Source: Candidatus Obscuribacter sp. (lineage in GTDB: Bacteria > Cyanobacteriota > Vampirovibrionia > Obscuribacterales > Obscuribacteraceae). Taken from it: a stretch of 64,000 bases of DNA. The stretch spans positions 3,038,001 through 3,102,000 of the forward strand of contig JADJQZ010000001.1 of the NCBI GenBank assembly GCA_016712465.1, read 5' to 3'. Shown here piece after piece: positions 35,581 through 45,867 of the stretch. How positions within the stretch are numbered: the stretch's first letter is position 1; every line of letters begins with the position of its first letter. A model generated the notes under the pieces. It was not told the origin of the DNA and ran no database searches. It worked only from the letters and a program-made list of their open reading frames with translations. The position numbers and the translations under genes were made by a program.

Positions 35581-36963
35581 ATGAAAGAGGCGAAAGCAAT
35601 TACTCTGGCTCTGGCACTAGGTGCTATTTTGGCTCTAACCGGCTGTCAAAAGGAAGCTAGCAAAGAAACGCCTCCGGCTGCACATGAGTTGCAGGAAGTG
35701 CCGGTGGTAAGCGTCACAAAAAACACCTTGTATCGCATCGATGAATTGCCGGGAGAGATTCAAGCCTACCAGGATGTTGCCGTCTACCCGAAAGTGCCGG
35801 GCTTCATAGACTGGATCGGCGTGGACCGGGGCTCGGTAGTAAAGAAAGGACAACTTCTATGCCGTCTGATCGCCCCGGAATTGAAAGCTCAACAAAGTGA
35901 ATTTCTAGCCAAGTCTAAGGCTGTGCAGAATGAATTGCAGGAAGCCCGTTCAAGACTGGCAGCGGCGAAAGCCACTCTCCTGGAGGCGAAAGCACTTCTA
36001 GCGGCTGATTCCGACACTTACAGGCGCACCAAGGAAGCTTCCCTGGTACCAGGAGTGGTGGCTCCCAACGAAGTGATTGTGCTGGAGCAAAAGGTTGAAA
36101 GTGACAAAGAGAAAGTAAATGCCTGGCAAGAAAATGTTCATGCCGCCGAAAATGCCGTTTCGTCCTTAGTTGACGCCCTCGACGCCGCCAGGAAAAACAG
36201 CGAGAACTATAAGGACATTGCCGACTACCTGAATGTGCGCGCTCCCTTCGACGGCTATGTGACTGAACGCAATATGCATGTGGGAAGCTTTGTCGGTCCC
36301 CTGGGCAAGAGTGCCTACCCGCCCATCGTGCGAGTGCAAGAGTTGGGACTACTTAGAATCGTCACACCTGTGCCGGAAGCTAATGCCGGTGGAATTCTAC
36401 CGGGAGCACCGGTGCAATTCACCGTCTCCACCCATCCCGGAACCAAATTTGTCGGCACCGTGGCACGCCTGGGTAACGCCCTGGAGCAAAAGACACGCAC
36501 CATGCCGGTTGAACTCAATTACCTCAATCCCGGCTGGAAGGTTCTACCGGGAATGTTTTGCCGGGTCTTATGGCCAACAAGACGACCTAACCCCTCTCTC
36601 TTTGTACCTCCGGGTGCTGTAGAAACGAAGTCTACCCTCTCCACCTTTGTCTGCCGCATCAAGGACAACCGGGTGGAATGGGTGAAAGTTGAACGGGGCG
36701 AGATGATGCAGGGATTAACCGAGGTCTTCGGCAATTTACGGGAAGGCGATCTGGTGGCCCAGGACTGCACAGATGCCCTCAAACCTGGAGCGCAGGTTAA
36801 ACCGATCCTGGTGGAGTCAGGAATGAAACCAGCGGTGAAGCGACCAGTTTATGATTCTCACGACACTATTTACACCACCCCCGACGCCGAGCGCATCGAA
36901 ATGAAGAAGACCAGGGTCAACCCTGGTCAGGAAATTCAGGACTCGGAAAAACATGATCAATAA
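35581..36963 (+). CDS. RND efflux adaptor (HlyD/MFP family), lipoprotein
   Basis: 460 residues. The N-terminal lipobox LALTGC places the lipid-modified Cys at residue 22. The domain order is that of periplasmic adaptors: biotinyl-lipoyl half (VAVYPKVPGFIDWIGVDRGSVVKKGQLLCRL), a long coiled coil (about residues 98-200; QSEFLAKSKAVQNELQEARSR), the second lipoyl half (NVRAPFDGYVTERNMHVGSFV), then beta-barrel and membrane-proximal domains. It joins the RND pump to the TolC-like channel. The final ~45 residues are extra and hydrophilic. It is the last gene of the operon. Confidence 0.94.
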   Translation: MKEAKAITLALALGAILALTGCQKEASKETPPAAHELQEVPVVSVTKNTLYRIDELPGEIQAYQDVAVYPKVPGFIDWIGVDRGSVVKKGQLLCRLIAPELKAQQSEFLAKSKAVQNELQEARSRLAAAKATLLEAKALLAADSDTYRRTKEASLVPGVVAPNEVIVLEQKVESDKEKVNAWQENVHAAENAVSSLVDALDAARKNSENYKDIADYLNVRAPFDGYVTERNMHVGSFVGPLGKSAYPPIVRVQELGLLRIVTPVPEANAGGILPGAPVQFTVSTHPGTKFVGTVARLGNALEQKTRTMPVELNYLNPGWKVLPGMFCRVLWPTRRPNPSLFVPPGAVETKSTLSTFVCRIKDNRVEWVKVERGEMMQGLTEVFGNLREGDLVAQDCTDALKPGAQVKPILVESGMKPAVKRPVYDSHDTIYTTPDAERIEMKKTRVNPGQEIQDSEKHDQ

Positions 36964-37086
36964 GTAAGCTTTTAGTATCCATCCTCCCGGAAACCTGGAA
37001 TAATGGTACCCACTTCGCAAAAGTAACCCTTTAGGCAGTGGCTTCTGAGAGAGCCTTCAGCCTATTCGAGACCTAAGGATAAGTTC

Positions 37087-40000
37087 ATGCTGCAGAAATC
37101 TTTCCTGGTCCAGATGACCCGCATCGGTTGTCTGGGCTCCGTGGTTTTAGCGCCTGCCTTCACCGCCACCATGGCCCTGGCCCAGGCTGACCCCGGAGTG
37201 GACCCCGGTCAGCAAAGCAGCGCCGCTGCCCCGGCTCCTGATTCAACCCTTACTGCCACACCCACCACCGGCAGCGACGCCGCCCTGGCGGGAGCTGTTT
37301 CCTCTAGCGATGTCTCAGCTCTCGCCTCCGTCACTGCCGCCACCCAGACCGTTGACCCGGGACAGGCCCATGCCGCCCTCAACAACCTGGCCGGGCAGGC
37401 GCTCGTGGACATGTCGGGGCAGCTAAACCTGATGTCCACATTGGATAGCATTCAAGCCAATATCAATCAGGCAATGAATATCACCATTGGCGGCACCCTT
37501 GGTACCGACGGTGCCGTCAGCGGCGGAAGCATCTATACCGTGCATCCCGGTCAACTTCTCAGCCCTGCTGAATTCACGGCACTCAGTCAGGTGCAGTTAA
37601 CCGGCGTACAGAGCCTTCTGGTCAACGATCTCGGTCAGGCTGCCGGTGGTTTCGCCACCTTCACGCCCGATACGGCACATTCTATAACCAGCCTGGTTGT
37701 GCCGCAGAATGTCAACCTCAACCTGGTGGGCTTCAACAGCAACAATCCATTTAATATTATCAACGCCGGCGATAGCAGTCAGATACTTGGTGCCGTCAAT
37801 TTATTCGATACCACAGCCGGTGCCACAGGTCATTTAAATGCTACAAGCAGCCTCACGCTCGCTTCGGGCTCTCTCCTCTCAGGTTACTTGCCGGATAATG
37901 GTCTCTTCTCATCTTTTTTTCCCTTAAGCTCCCTCATCCTCAATATTGGCGGTGACCTCCTCAACGGCGGCTCCATTCTTTCACCAGGGCTTCTCTCGGT
38001 CACAACCGGCGGCAACATCGACAACCTTGCCGGAGCCTCCATGCAGGGCGCCAGCCTGGCCCTGAACGCCATGCAAAGCATCAATAATGCCGGCATGCTC
38101 CAGGCTACGAGCGGCAACCTCAATCTCTTCTCAGCTCTTGGCCAATACACCAACACCAGTACTCTCCTTTCCGAACTGGGTAACATCAATATCGCCACTC
38201 TAGCCGGATTGAACGGACTTTCACCGGCGGAACTATCACTTACAAACAGCGGACTCCTGGAAGCCGTAAACGGTTCCATAAATATCGGCAACGACGCGCT
38301 TCCCAAAGGCAGTCTTCTCTCCGTTGAAGGCGGTCAGTTGCACTCTCAGGAAGTTAATCTGAACGCCGGCAGCGGTAAACTGAGCGGCAGCGTCGATGCC
38401 AGTACCGGTGCAATAAACATCAGTGCCGGCGAAGCCATATTTGGATCAAACCAGAGCAGTAACCTGACTTTCGGCAATATAACCGTCAAAGGCGACCCCA
38501 CTTTTTATAATACCGCCGGCGATATTACGATGGGCGATATCTCCGTGGGAGAGCGCCTCAACATATTGGCTTCCGGGAATATTACAGTCGACAATATCAA
38601 CACTCAGGATGTGGCCGGTAACGGTTACGACGTAAACATAATCGCCGGCATAAATTTGACAGGCACGGCCCCTGCCGGCTCCGGCACCCTGGCACCAGGT
38701 CAATACATAACCGGATCTACGGCTTCTGCTACCGGTGGAGCGGTGGATGTTCTCAATATCGACACAAGCTCAGTAAATCCCGGCACCAACAGCGGTAACG
38801 TCACGCTGATTGCTTACGAAGGAACAGACCCCAATAGCGGCACGATTTCAGTCGCTGATGTGAATACAGGTTCCAACTTCGGCAGAAGCGGCAATATCTC
38901 CATGATCGCCGACGAAGGCATCTTCACCGGCGTGCTCACCACCGCCCCGGCTACTTGGAACCCTGGCAGTACCCCCGGCAATGTCAACTTGCAGGGCTAC
39001 GCACCATCGGGTTATGCCACGGCATACGGCAACGGCACCTTCTACAGTGCCTTTAACCCGATTGTCACGATACCGACCACCTCCTGCGGCTGCGGGCAGA
39101 GCGTACTGTTCGATTCGATATACACTGACGGCGGCAATGTTGTGCTTGCAGCCGCCAATGTAGTGGGCTCCAACGGAGCAATAGATACGAGTGCCGGCAG
39201 CAACGGTAGAGCCGGCGGCAACATAAACATCACAACACAGCAGGTCTTTCTCTCCGACAACGTACTGGCAAACGGCGCGGCTGGTGTGAATGGAAGCGCA
39301 GCAGTCGGTGCCAATGCCGGCACGGCAGGGCAGATAGGTGGAAAAGGCGGCAACATAAGCATCAATACAACCCCAAATGATTCCCCCACCAACTCCATTT
39401 TCGTATTAGGCAATATTCTCTCGCTGGGCGGCATCGGCGGCGACGGCGGTACCGGCGGCAACGGTCTGGTTGCAAACACAGCCGGGGGTGCTGGCGGTGC
39501 CGGGGGTGCTGGCGGTGCCGGGGGCAATGGGGGAAGCGGCGGTACAGTCTCTCTTTCATCCCCTGATGTAAATTCCGGTATTCTAGTGCTTGGCGCCATT
39601 GATACTACTGGGGGTGCGGGCGGCAATGGCGGTGCCGGTGGCGCGGCCGGTGCCACGGTCTCTCAATCATTCACAGCCGGTCTGGGCGGGAACGGCGGCA
39701 ATGGCGGACTGGCCGGCGCAATCACGGTCAACGGCGGATTCGGCGTAGATATTGCCGATTTGAATGCCACTGGCGGCAGCGGCGGTGCAGGCGGCAACGG
39801 CGGCAACGGCTTCAACAATCCGGCCGGCAATTTAGCCGGTACGGCGGGAGCCACCGGCGGCATCGGCGGCAGTGGCGTCGGCGGCAGTGCCATAAACCTT
39901 ACATCCAGTACCGGTCCAGTCACTACCTCCACCATCACCTCTCTGGGCGGCAATGCCGGGGCCGGTGGAGACGGCGGAGCCGGCGGCAGCACTCTTGGAC

Positions 40001-43000
40001 TCTACGGCGGCGCCGGAGGCAGCGGCGGCAGCGCCGGGGCTGGTGGAGCAGGAGGCACACTCTACGTCAACGCCTTCCAGGCCGATCTGGGTTCGGTCGA
40101 CACCTCCGGCAGCGTCCTGGGAGCCAGTGGCGGCAGTGCAGGCGCCGGCGGCAACGCCTCTTTGTATGGTGGCAACGCCGGTAACCTGGGTAGCGCTTCC
40201 AGCGCTCAATACGGTGGATCCATTTCAGTCTACACCAGGGCCGGTATGGGTGGCAGTTACACCAGCCGCGGTGGCAATGCCGGAGATGTATCCGGTATAG
40301 AAGCAGCCGGCGGCAACGGACAGTATGCCGGTTTCGGCAGCAGCGCACCTTCGGCATTCAATGGCGGCTCCAGCGGTACTATAATCTTGAGCAACGGCAC
40401 CACCGGCTTGATGAATGTCACCACAGATAATAGCGGTGGCAACGGCGGCAATGTGCTCGCCAATGGCGGAAGCGGCGGAAATGGCAGCGGAGCAGGTGCA
40501 AGTTTTGGCGGAGCCGGCGGCAGCCTCGGCAGCGGCGGAAGTGGCGGCTATACAGGCTACACAAGCATCTCAGGCGGCGCGGGCGGCGTACAGTTTTCGG
40601 CAACATCCAACGGCGGCAGTGGCGGCTCTATTTCCGGGATAGCGGGTTCAGGTGGAACTGGTAGCTATGGCGGAGCCGGCGGCAGTGTAGGCAGCAGCGG
40701 ATACGCTTCCAACGGCGGTGCTGTCTACGTCAGCACCACAGGCGGGGGCGCCCTCACTGTTGATGGCATCACTGCAAGAGGCGGCGATGCCGGAGTCATG
40801 TCCGTGACGTCGGGCACCGGCGGCAACGGCACCGTAAGCGGCGGCAACGGCGGCAATGTCGGTAGTATCGCTACAGCAGGGATTGGCGGCTACCTTTCGA
40901 TCAACTCCAGTGGTACCTCGACGATCAATGGCACGGCCGACTTGCGCGGTGGCAGTATCCTCTTGTCTAGCCTGGCAAGCGGTCGCGGTGGTAACGGTGG
41001 AACCGGTAGCGGTGGCAATGGCGGCACCATCGGCAATCATGGCACCAGCGGTGGCGGCGGTACACTCTATTTAACTTCATCTCAAGCTGTGACCAATAAC
41101 AGCATAATCGATGCTTCGGGCGGCAGTATCAGCCTCTGGACGGCGAGCACCGGTAGGGGCGGAGACGGTGCCACACGAGGTGGTACCGGTGGCGATATCG
41201 GCAGCGCCGCCACTGGCGGCACTGGTGGCTCCATCACAGTTACCGCTTACAACGGCGGCATCCAAGCCGGCGCCATACAGAGTATCGGCGGCGGCAAAGT
41301 CAGCACCGGTTTGACAGCTACCGGACAGGGCGGCGCGGCCTCAGCCCCATCAAGTTACGGCGGCAACAGCGGCAGTATCGCCGCGGACGGTCTGTCTGGC
41401 AACGGCGGCACAATTTCCCTGGCGGCCTATGGCAGCGGAGCCATCGCCGGAACTTCACTAAGCACTAACGGTGGTGCCCATCTGGGTCTCGCCAGCAGCA
41501 CCAATGTCGGTGGCAACGGCAGCTATCTGGGAGGAAACAGCGGCAACATCGGCGGCGGCGGCGGTGGCGGCAATGGCGGCAACATCTATTTGACCGCCAA
41601 CGCTTCCGGCATCGGAACCTTCACACAGATCTCCAGTAACGGCGGCTCCGCAGTCGAAGCCGCCAGGTTCACAGGAGCCGGCGGCAATGGACTCTACGGC
41701 GGTAGTGGCGGATCTATTCTGGCCAATCCCTCCGGCGGCAATGGTGGCTATGTCAGCCTTGGCGGCGGTAGCGGCCCGATAAGCGTCACAACCTTGTCTA
41801 GCGCCGGCGGAGCCACCAGCGGTATCATATTCAACGCCGGCAATGGCGGTCTGAGCGCGGGTGATTACGGCACCGGCGGCAGTGGCGGCAGTCTCACCCT
41901 CAATCGTAACTCCGGCAACGGCGGCTCCATCTTAGCAAGCAGCTCCGGTGCTATCTCACTGGGTTCGGTCAACACATCCGGTGGATTCGCAGATACCATT
42001 CTGGCGACCAGCGGGGCAGGCGGTGCCGCTTCAGGCAACTTCGCAAGAGGCGGCAACGGCGGCAACATCAGCCTGGGCGGTACCGGCAATGCCGGCACCA
42101 TCAACATATATGGTGGAGCAGGAGCAGTGAACCTCACCCAGGTGCGGGCAAACGGCGGCGGACAGACTTTGCCTTTCGCAGCGGTCTCCACCGGCGTAGG
42201 TGGAAACGCTTCCCAGGGCTACGGCGGAAACGGCGGCTCCATCACTGCGCTGGCACCGGCCGGCAACGGCGGTGGTGTCAACATCACAGCCGGCGCCACA
42301 TCATCAGTGACAGCGCCGGATTTATCAACGAGTGGCGGAAGCGGCAGTAGCTATGCCCTGACCAGCGGCGCCGGCGGTAGCGGCAGAGAGAGCGGCGGCA
42401 ACGGCGGCAATATAGGCCAGTATGTCAATCTGGGCGGCGGCGGCAATGGCGGTGCCATAACCGTTTCTGCCGGTACATTATCGGGCAGTTTCACCGCCTC
42501 AGGCGGCTATGGAGGTTCTACCTCGGCGACAACCGGTGCCGGTGGAGCAGCCACGACAGGAACCGGCGGCAGTGGGGGCTCCATCGGCAACTCCGGTACA
42601 GGTGGCAACGGCAGCACCATCAGCCTGACCGGCGGCGCCGGTGGGCTGACCGCCACCTTCAACTCCAGCGGTGGACAATCTGGCTCTCTGACGGCGACTA
42701 CTGGCGCCGGCAATACAGGCCTTAACGGCGGTAACATCGGTAACGTCTCCAACGGCGGCACCGGCGGCAATGCCTATGTTTCGACCAACAGCCTGGGTTC
42801 GATCATACTCAATGGCTTCACTGTCGATGGAGGTGCGACCGGTGCACTAACAGTTTCCACCGGAGTGGGCGGCAACGGAGTTGCAAGCGGCGGCAACGGC
42901 GGCAGTATCGGGAATATCGGCATGGGGGGCAACGCCGGCTCTGTCAGCATTAATTCAGCCGGCACCACCACATTGAACGGTCTCAGCAATTTGAACGGCG

Positions 43001-45867
43001 GCGCCATAGCCGGTTCAACCATCACAACCGGCAGGGGCGGTAATGCTACTGCCGGACGGGGCGGAAACGGCGGCAGTGTAGGCAATAACGGCAGTAGCGG
43101 CAATGGCGGCAGTCTTTATCTGACTTCGGCGCAGGCGGTCTCTATCAACAATATCAACAGCAGGGGCGGTGTCGTGACACCTGCCACTGTGACAACCGGC
43201 AGAGGCGGCGACGGCACCACCCAGGGCGGCGCAGGCGGCAGCGTAGGCAGCGGTCCTGCCGGTGGTAGTGGTGGCACAGTCTCTCTAACCGCGTCAAACG
43301 GCGGGCTTTTCGCCGATTTAATTATTGCAGACGGCGGTAGCCGCATTAATAGCGCATCTGTGACCACAGGCTTAGGTGGGTCGGCATCCGGTCCCTCCGG
43401 CAGCGCCGGAAGCGGCGGTAGCGTGGCCACCGACTTGATCAGTGGTGCAGGAGGCAGAATCACTGTTTCAACCTATGGCGCGGGAGCTGCAAACGGCTCT
43501 CTCTGGGCGGCCGATGGCGGCGTCTACAGAGGACTATCAGTTGCAACCGGCCTCGGCGGGCAAGGCACCTACTTGGGCGGCAGCGGCGGTAACATCGGCG
43601 GCGGCGGCGGCGCCGGCGCGGGCGGCAACGTCACTGTGAACGGCAATGCCTCAGGAGTGGACGTCATTAACATAAAAGCCAATGGAGGGACGAGCATAGA
43701 AAGCACCCAGGTGACAGGCGCCGGCGGCGGCGGTCTCTATGCCGGCAACGGCGGCAATGTGTTAGCCGATTCTTTCGGCGGCGGAGGCGGCACTCTCAAC
43801 ATAAGCAGCGGCTCAGGAGCAATTTCGACCCTTCAGCTTTCAGTTTCCGGCGGCGGCAAGACACCCGGCACCATTGTCACCGGTTCAGGCGGCACAAGCA
43901 ACGGCAACTACGGCACGGGGGGAAACGGCGGCAGCATAACGACACTCAACACAGCCGGCAATGGCGGTTCCATCACCCTCAGCTCTACCGGAGCGATCAC
44001 CACCTTGGCGACGCTGGCTTCAGCCGGTTTCAATGGCACCGCCACGAGAGTTACAGGTGCGGGGGGCGGTGCTACCGGCCTCTACGGCAGGGGCGGTAAC
44101 GGCGGCAACGTCAGTTTAGGGAGCGGCGCCAATGGTGGCAGTATTAATATCTACGGCGGCACCGGTGCCCTAAACCTGGCACCATTATCGGCAAATGGCG
44201 GCATTAGCGGAACCGTGACAGTTGTGACCGCCGCCGGCGGTGCCGCCTCACAAGGCTATGGGGGTAACGGCGGCTCCATCACTGGTCCGGCCACAAACGG
44301 TAATGGCGGCACCATTTACATAAATCAGAGCAGCAGCGGTGCCGCCAGTCTGATTACCTCGGTAAGCGCCACGGGCGGTGCGTCTGGCACTGGTGTTTTC
44401 GTCACCGGATTTGGTGGCGGCGGCCAATTCAGCGGCGGAGCCGGTGGTAGCGTCGCAGCCGGCTCCAGCTTACTGAATGGCGGCAATGGCGGCAATATTA
44501 CGGTCAACGCCAAAACCGCCGTCATTAACTTGAATGCTGCCGGGGGCACCGGTGCGGTAGTCACCGCCGTCACCGGAGCTGGTGGTAATGCCAGTGGCGG
44601 CAGCGGCGGCATGGGTGGCTCCATCGGCTCCGGCTCATCCGGTGGCAACGCCGGCCTAATCTCCTACAACAGCCTGGGCACGGCCCAGACCGGACTGACA
44701 GCCCTGGCCACAGGCGGTAACGGCGGTAGCTCCACGGCAGTTGCCGGAAGCGGCGGCAGCGGTACGACTTATGGCGGCGCCGGTGGCTCCGTCGGCTCCG
44801 GGTCATCCGGCGGTAGAGGCGGTACCGTTTATGCTTACGTGCCCACCGGCGGCACAGTGACGGCAACCGTAACCGGCGGTACTACCGTTGCCGACACGCG
44901 ACTTGTCGGTACAGGCGGCGCCGGTGGCATCGCCAATGGTGCCAACGGCACCCTGGGTGCGGCCGGCACAAACGGCACAAACGGCAATTTTTACCGCTAT
45001 CCTCAACTGAGTACCTCCCTTGGTCTGCCGGTTGGGCTTTATCCCTCCATCAATAGCTTGAGTAGCTTGCTACCCCAGGCACCGCTAGCCGGCAATTTCG
45101 AGAATAATCGAACTTCCATCTGGACCGCTCTGCCGACGGACCAGTCGGCCCTGCGTAGCGAGCTAATTGCTCTGGGTGAAGAGAGCGCCGACTTGATCGA
45201 AGAGGAAGTTCAGGGCGTCGTAATAGGTCAGGGAGGCAGAGTTGAGTCCGAAAGAAGTCAGTCGGTCTCAAAAGGTCAGGTTCTCACCGGTGCAGCCACA
45301 ATAAACAGAAGTCTGAAAGGGCACTTGTCTAAGCCGGTCACCTCAGCAGTGCTGCATCAAAGAGGTCTCAAGCAGATTGATGAGACGACCTACAGCCTGG
45401 AAACAGGCAAAGCACTTTTGGCACCCAAGACAGCCATCACCATCAAGATGGGAGAGACCCTGGTGAAGGTGGCAGCCGGAGCCCTGGTCGTGGTGGCAAG
45501 AGAAGCAGACGGCGGCAACGTCCTCAATCTATCTGACGGCCATGCCGGTGCCGTATGCGTAGAACACAAGGGACACAAGGCGCCGCTCTACATCGGCAAT
45601 CAATTCGCCTGGACCACAGGCGGCGCTGATTTCAAACAGACGCCCCTGGCCCATATTGCCGTTAGGAACTTGAAAGCGGAGCAAGTAGAGGGAGACGATG
45701 TCTACCTCTCCGAGTTCTCGCTTATCTCCGCCCTTCGCAAGGAAAGCCTGGTCACAAACCTTATGTCTACAAGCGAGCCGGAACGCAAGAAACTCTTCAC
45801 TAGAGTTTTGACCAATGTCTTGCTCTTGCAACAACTGGCCCCACAAGGCAAGCCCTATTCAATCTGA
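37087..45867 (+). CDS. giant exported glycine-rich repeat protein with FecR-like C-terminal domain
   Basis: 2,926 residues. Signal peptide at about 1-34 (ends ATMALAQA). Residues about 150-600 are strand-rich with hemagglutinin-like repeats (GNINIATLAGLNG, SLTNSGLLEAVNGSINIG, NTAGDITMGDISVG), typical of a right-handed beta-helix adhesin. Cys residues are almost confined to TTSCGCGQS near residue 668. Residues about 700-2630 are a Gly/Asn/Ser/Ala-rich array with units such as GGNGGSIG and TGAGGNG, organised in a ~2.04-kb higher-order repeat (about 680 residues). After residue ~2635 composition becomes normal. Residues about 2720-2850 look FecR-like (TSAVLHQRGLKQIDETTYSL; TAITIKMGETLVKVAAGALV). 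No TpsB-type transporter gene is nearby. It is likely a surface or matrix protein. AAGGA precedes the ATG. The 3' end overlaps the convergent Skp-like gene by 9 bp. Confidence 0.85.
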   Translation: MLQKSFLVQMTRIGCLGSVVLAPAFTATMALAQADPGVDPGQQSSAAAPAPDSTLTATPTTGSDAALAGAVSSSDVSALASVTAATQTVDPGQAHAALNNLAGQALVDMSGQLNLMSTLDSIQANINQAMNITIGGTLGTDGAVSGGSIYTVHPGQLLSPAEFTALSQVQLTGVQSLLVNDLGQAAGGFATFTPDTAHSITSLVVPQNVNLNLVGFNSNNPFNIINAGDSSQILGAVNLFDTTAGATGHLNATSSLTLASGSLLSGYLPDNGLFSSFFPLSSLILNIGGDLLNGGSILSPGLLSVTTGGNIDNLAGASMQGASLALNAMQSINNAGMLQATSGNLNLFSALGQYTNTSTLLSELGNINIATLAGLNGLSPAELSLTNSGLLEAVNGSINIGNDALPKGSLLSVEGGQLHSQEVNLNAGSGKLSGSVDASTGAINISAGEAIFGSNQSSNLTFGNITVKGDPTFYNTAGDITMGDISVGERLNILASGNITVDNINTQDVAGNGYDVNIIAGINLTGTAPAGSGTLAPGQYITGSTASATGGAVDVLNIDTSSVNPGTNSGNVTLIAYEGTDPNSGTISVADVNTGSNFGRSGNISMIADEGIFTGVLTTAPATWNPGSTPGNVNLQGYAPSGYATAYGNGTFYSAFNPIVTIPTTSCGCGQSVLFDSIYTDGGNVVLAAANVVGSNGAIDTSAGSNGRAGGNINITTQQVFLSDNVLANGAAGVNGSAAVGANAGTAGQIGGKGGNISINTTPNDSPTNSIFVLGNILSLGGIGGDGGTGGNGLVANTAGGAGGAGGAGGAGGNGGSGGTVSLSSPDVNSGILVLGAIDTTGGAGGNGGAGGAAGATVSQSFTAGLGGNGGNGGLAGAITVNGGFGVDIADLNATGGSGGAGGNGGNGFNNPAGNLAGTAGATGGIGGSGVGGSAINLTSSTGPVTTSTITSLGGNAGAGGDGGAGGSTLGLYGGAGGSGGSAGAGGAGGTLYVNAFQADLGSVDTSGSVLGASGGSAGAGGNASLYGGNAGNLGSASSAQYGGSISVYTRAGMGGSYTSRGGNAGDVSGIEAAGGNGQYAGFGSSAPSAFNGGSSGTIILSNGTTGLMNVTTDNSGGNGGNVLANGGSGGNGSGAGASFGGAGGSLGSGGSGGYTGYTSISGGAGGVQFSATSNGGSGGSISGIAGSGGTGSYGGAGGSVGSSGYASNGGAVYVSTTGGGALTVDGITARGGDAGVMSVTSGTGGNGTVSGGNGGNVGSIATAGIGGYLSINSSGTSTINGTADLRGGSILLSSLASGRGGNGGTGSGGNGGTIGNHGTSGGGGTLYLTSSQAVTNNSIIDASGGSISLWTASTGRGGDGATRGGTGGDIGSAATGGTGGSITVTAYNGGIQAGAIQSIGGGKVSTGLTATGQGGAASAPSSYGGNSGSIAADGLSGNGGTISLAAYGSGAIAGTSLSTNGGAHLGLASSTNVGGNGSYLGGNSGNIGGGGGGGNGGNIYLTANASGIGTFTQISSNGGSAVEAARFTGAGGNGLYGGSGGSILANPSGGNGGYVSLGGGSGPISVTTLSSAGGATSGIIFNAGNGGLSAGDYGTGGSGGSLTLNRNSGNGGSILASSSGAISLGSVNTSGGFADTILATSGAGGAASGNFARGGNGGNISLGGTGNAGTINIYGGAGAVNLTQVRANGGGQTLPFAAVSTGVGGNASQGYGGNGGSITALAPAGNGGGVNITAGATSSVTAPDLSTSGGSGSSYALTSGAGGSGRESGGNGGNIGQYVNLGGGGNGGAITVSAGTLSGSFTASGGYGGSTSATTGAGGAATTGTGGSGGSIGNSGTGGNGSTISLTGGAGGLTATFNSSGGQSGSLTATTGAGNTGLNGGNIGNVSNGGTGGNAYVSTNSLGSIILNGFTVDGGATGALTVSTGVGGNGVASGGNGGSIGNIGMGGNAGSVSINSAGTTTLNGLSNLNGGAIAGSTITTGRGGNATAGRGGNGGSVGNNGSSGNGGSLYLTSAQAVSINNINSRGGVVTPATVTTGRGGDGTTQGGAGGSVGSGPAGGSGGTVSLTASNGGLFADLIIADGGSRINSASVTTGLGGSASGPSGSAGSGGSVATDLISGAGGRITVSTYGAGAANGSLWAADGGVYRGLSVATGLGGQGTYLGGSGGNIGGGGGAGAGGNVTVNGNASGVDVINIKANGGTSIESTQVTGAGGGGLYAGNGGNVLADSFGGGGGTLNISSGSGAISTLQLSVSGGGKTPGTIVTGSGGTSNGNYGTGGNGGSITTLNTAGNGGSITLSSTGAITTLATLASAGFNGTATRVTGAGGGATGLYGRGGNGGNVSLGSGANGGSINIYGGTGALNLAPLSANGGISGTVTVVTAAGGAASQGYGGNGGSITGPATNGNGGTIYINQSSSGAASLITSVSATGGASGTGVFVTGFGGGGQFSGGAGGSVAAGSSLLNGGNGGNITVNAKTAVINLNAAGGTGAVVTAVTGAGGNASGGSGGMGGSIGSGSSGGNAGLISYNSLGTAQTGLTALATGGNGGSSTAVAGSGGSGTTYGGAGGSVGSGSSGGRGGTVYAYVPTGGTVTATVTGGTTVADTRLVGTGGAGGIANGANGTLGAAGTNGTNGNFYRYPQLSTSLGLPVGLYPSINSLSSLLPQAPLAGNFENNRTSIWTALPTDQSALRSELIALGEESADLIEEEVQGVVIGQGGRVESERSQSVSKGQVLTGAATINRSLKGHLSKPVTSAVLHQRGLKQIDETTYSLETGKALLAPKTAITIKMGETLVKVAAGALVVVAREADGGNVLNLSDGHAGAVCVEHKGHKAPLYIGNQFAWTTGGADFKQTPLAHIAVRNLKAEQVEGDDVYLSEFSLISALRKESLVTNLMSTSEPERKKLFTRVLTNVLLLQQLAPQGKPYSI
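40450..44960 (+). repeat. internal tandem duplication (period ~2.04 kb) in the giant gene
   Basis: Matching landmarks recur at a constant distance: LYLTSSQAV at 41065 and LYLTSAQAV at 43114 (2,049 bp apart); SQGYGGNGGSI at 42211 and 44248 (2,037 bp); GGAITVSAG near 42450 and GGNITVNAK near 44488. Two full copies and the start of a third are visible. The copies have diverged in sequence but kept register to within a few codons, so selection appears to maintain the length. Confidence 0.75.

Noticed and set aside
36909..36928. Inverted repeat GACCAGGGT/ACCCTGGTC as a terminator
   Set aside because: It lies inside the adaptor's coding sequence, has almost no loop and no U-tract.
39400..44960. 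Repeats in the giant gene as a CRISPR-like or satellite array
   Set aside because: The repeats are short, degenerate, in frame and coding; there are no fixed-length spacers.
39042..45006. Many long minus-strand frames rich in Pro or Ala/Thr opposite the giant gene
   Set aside because: They arise because GGN-rich codons read as CCN or GCN on the other strand; no start sites or domains.
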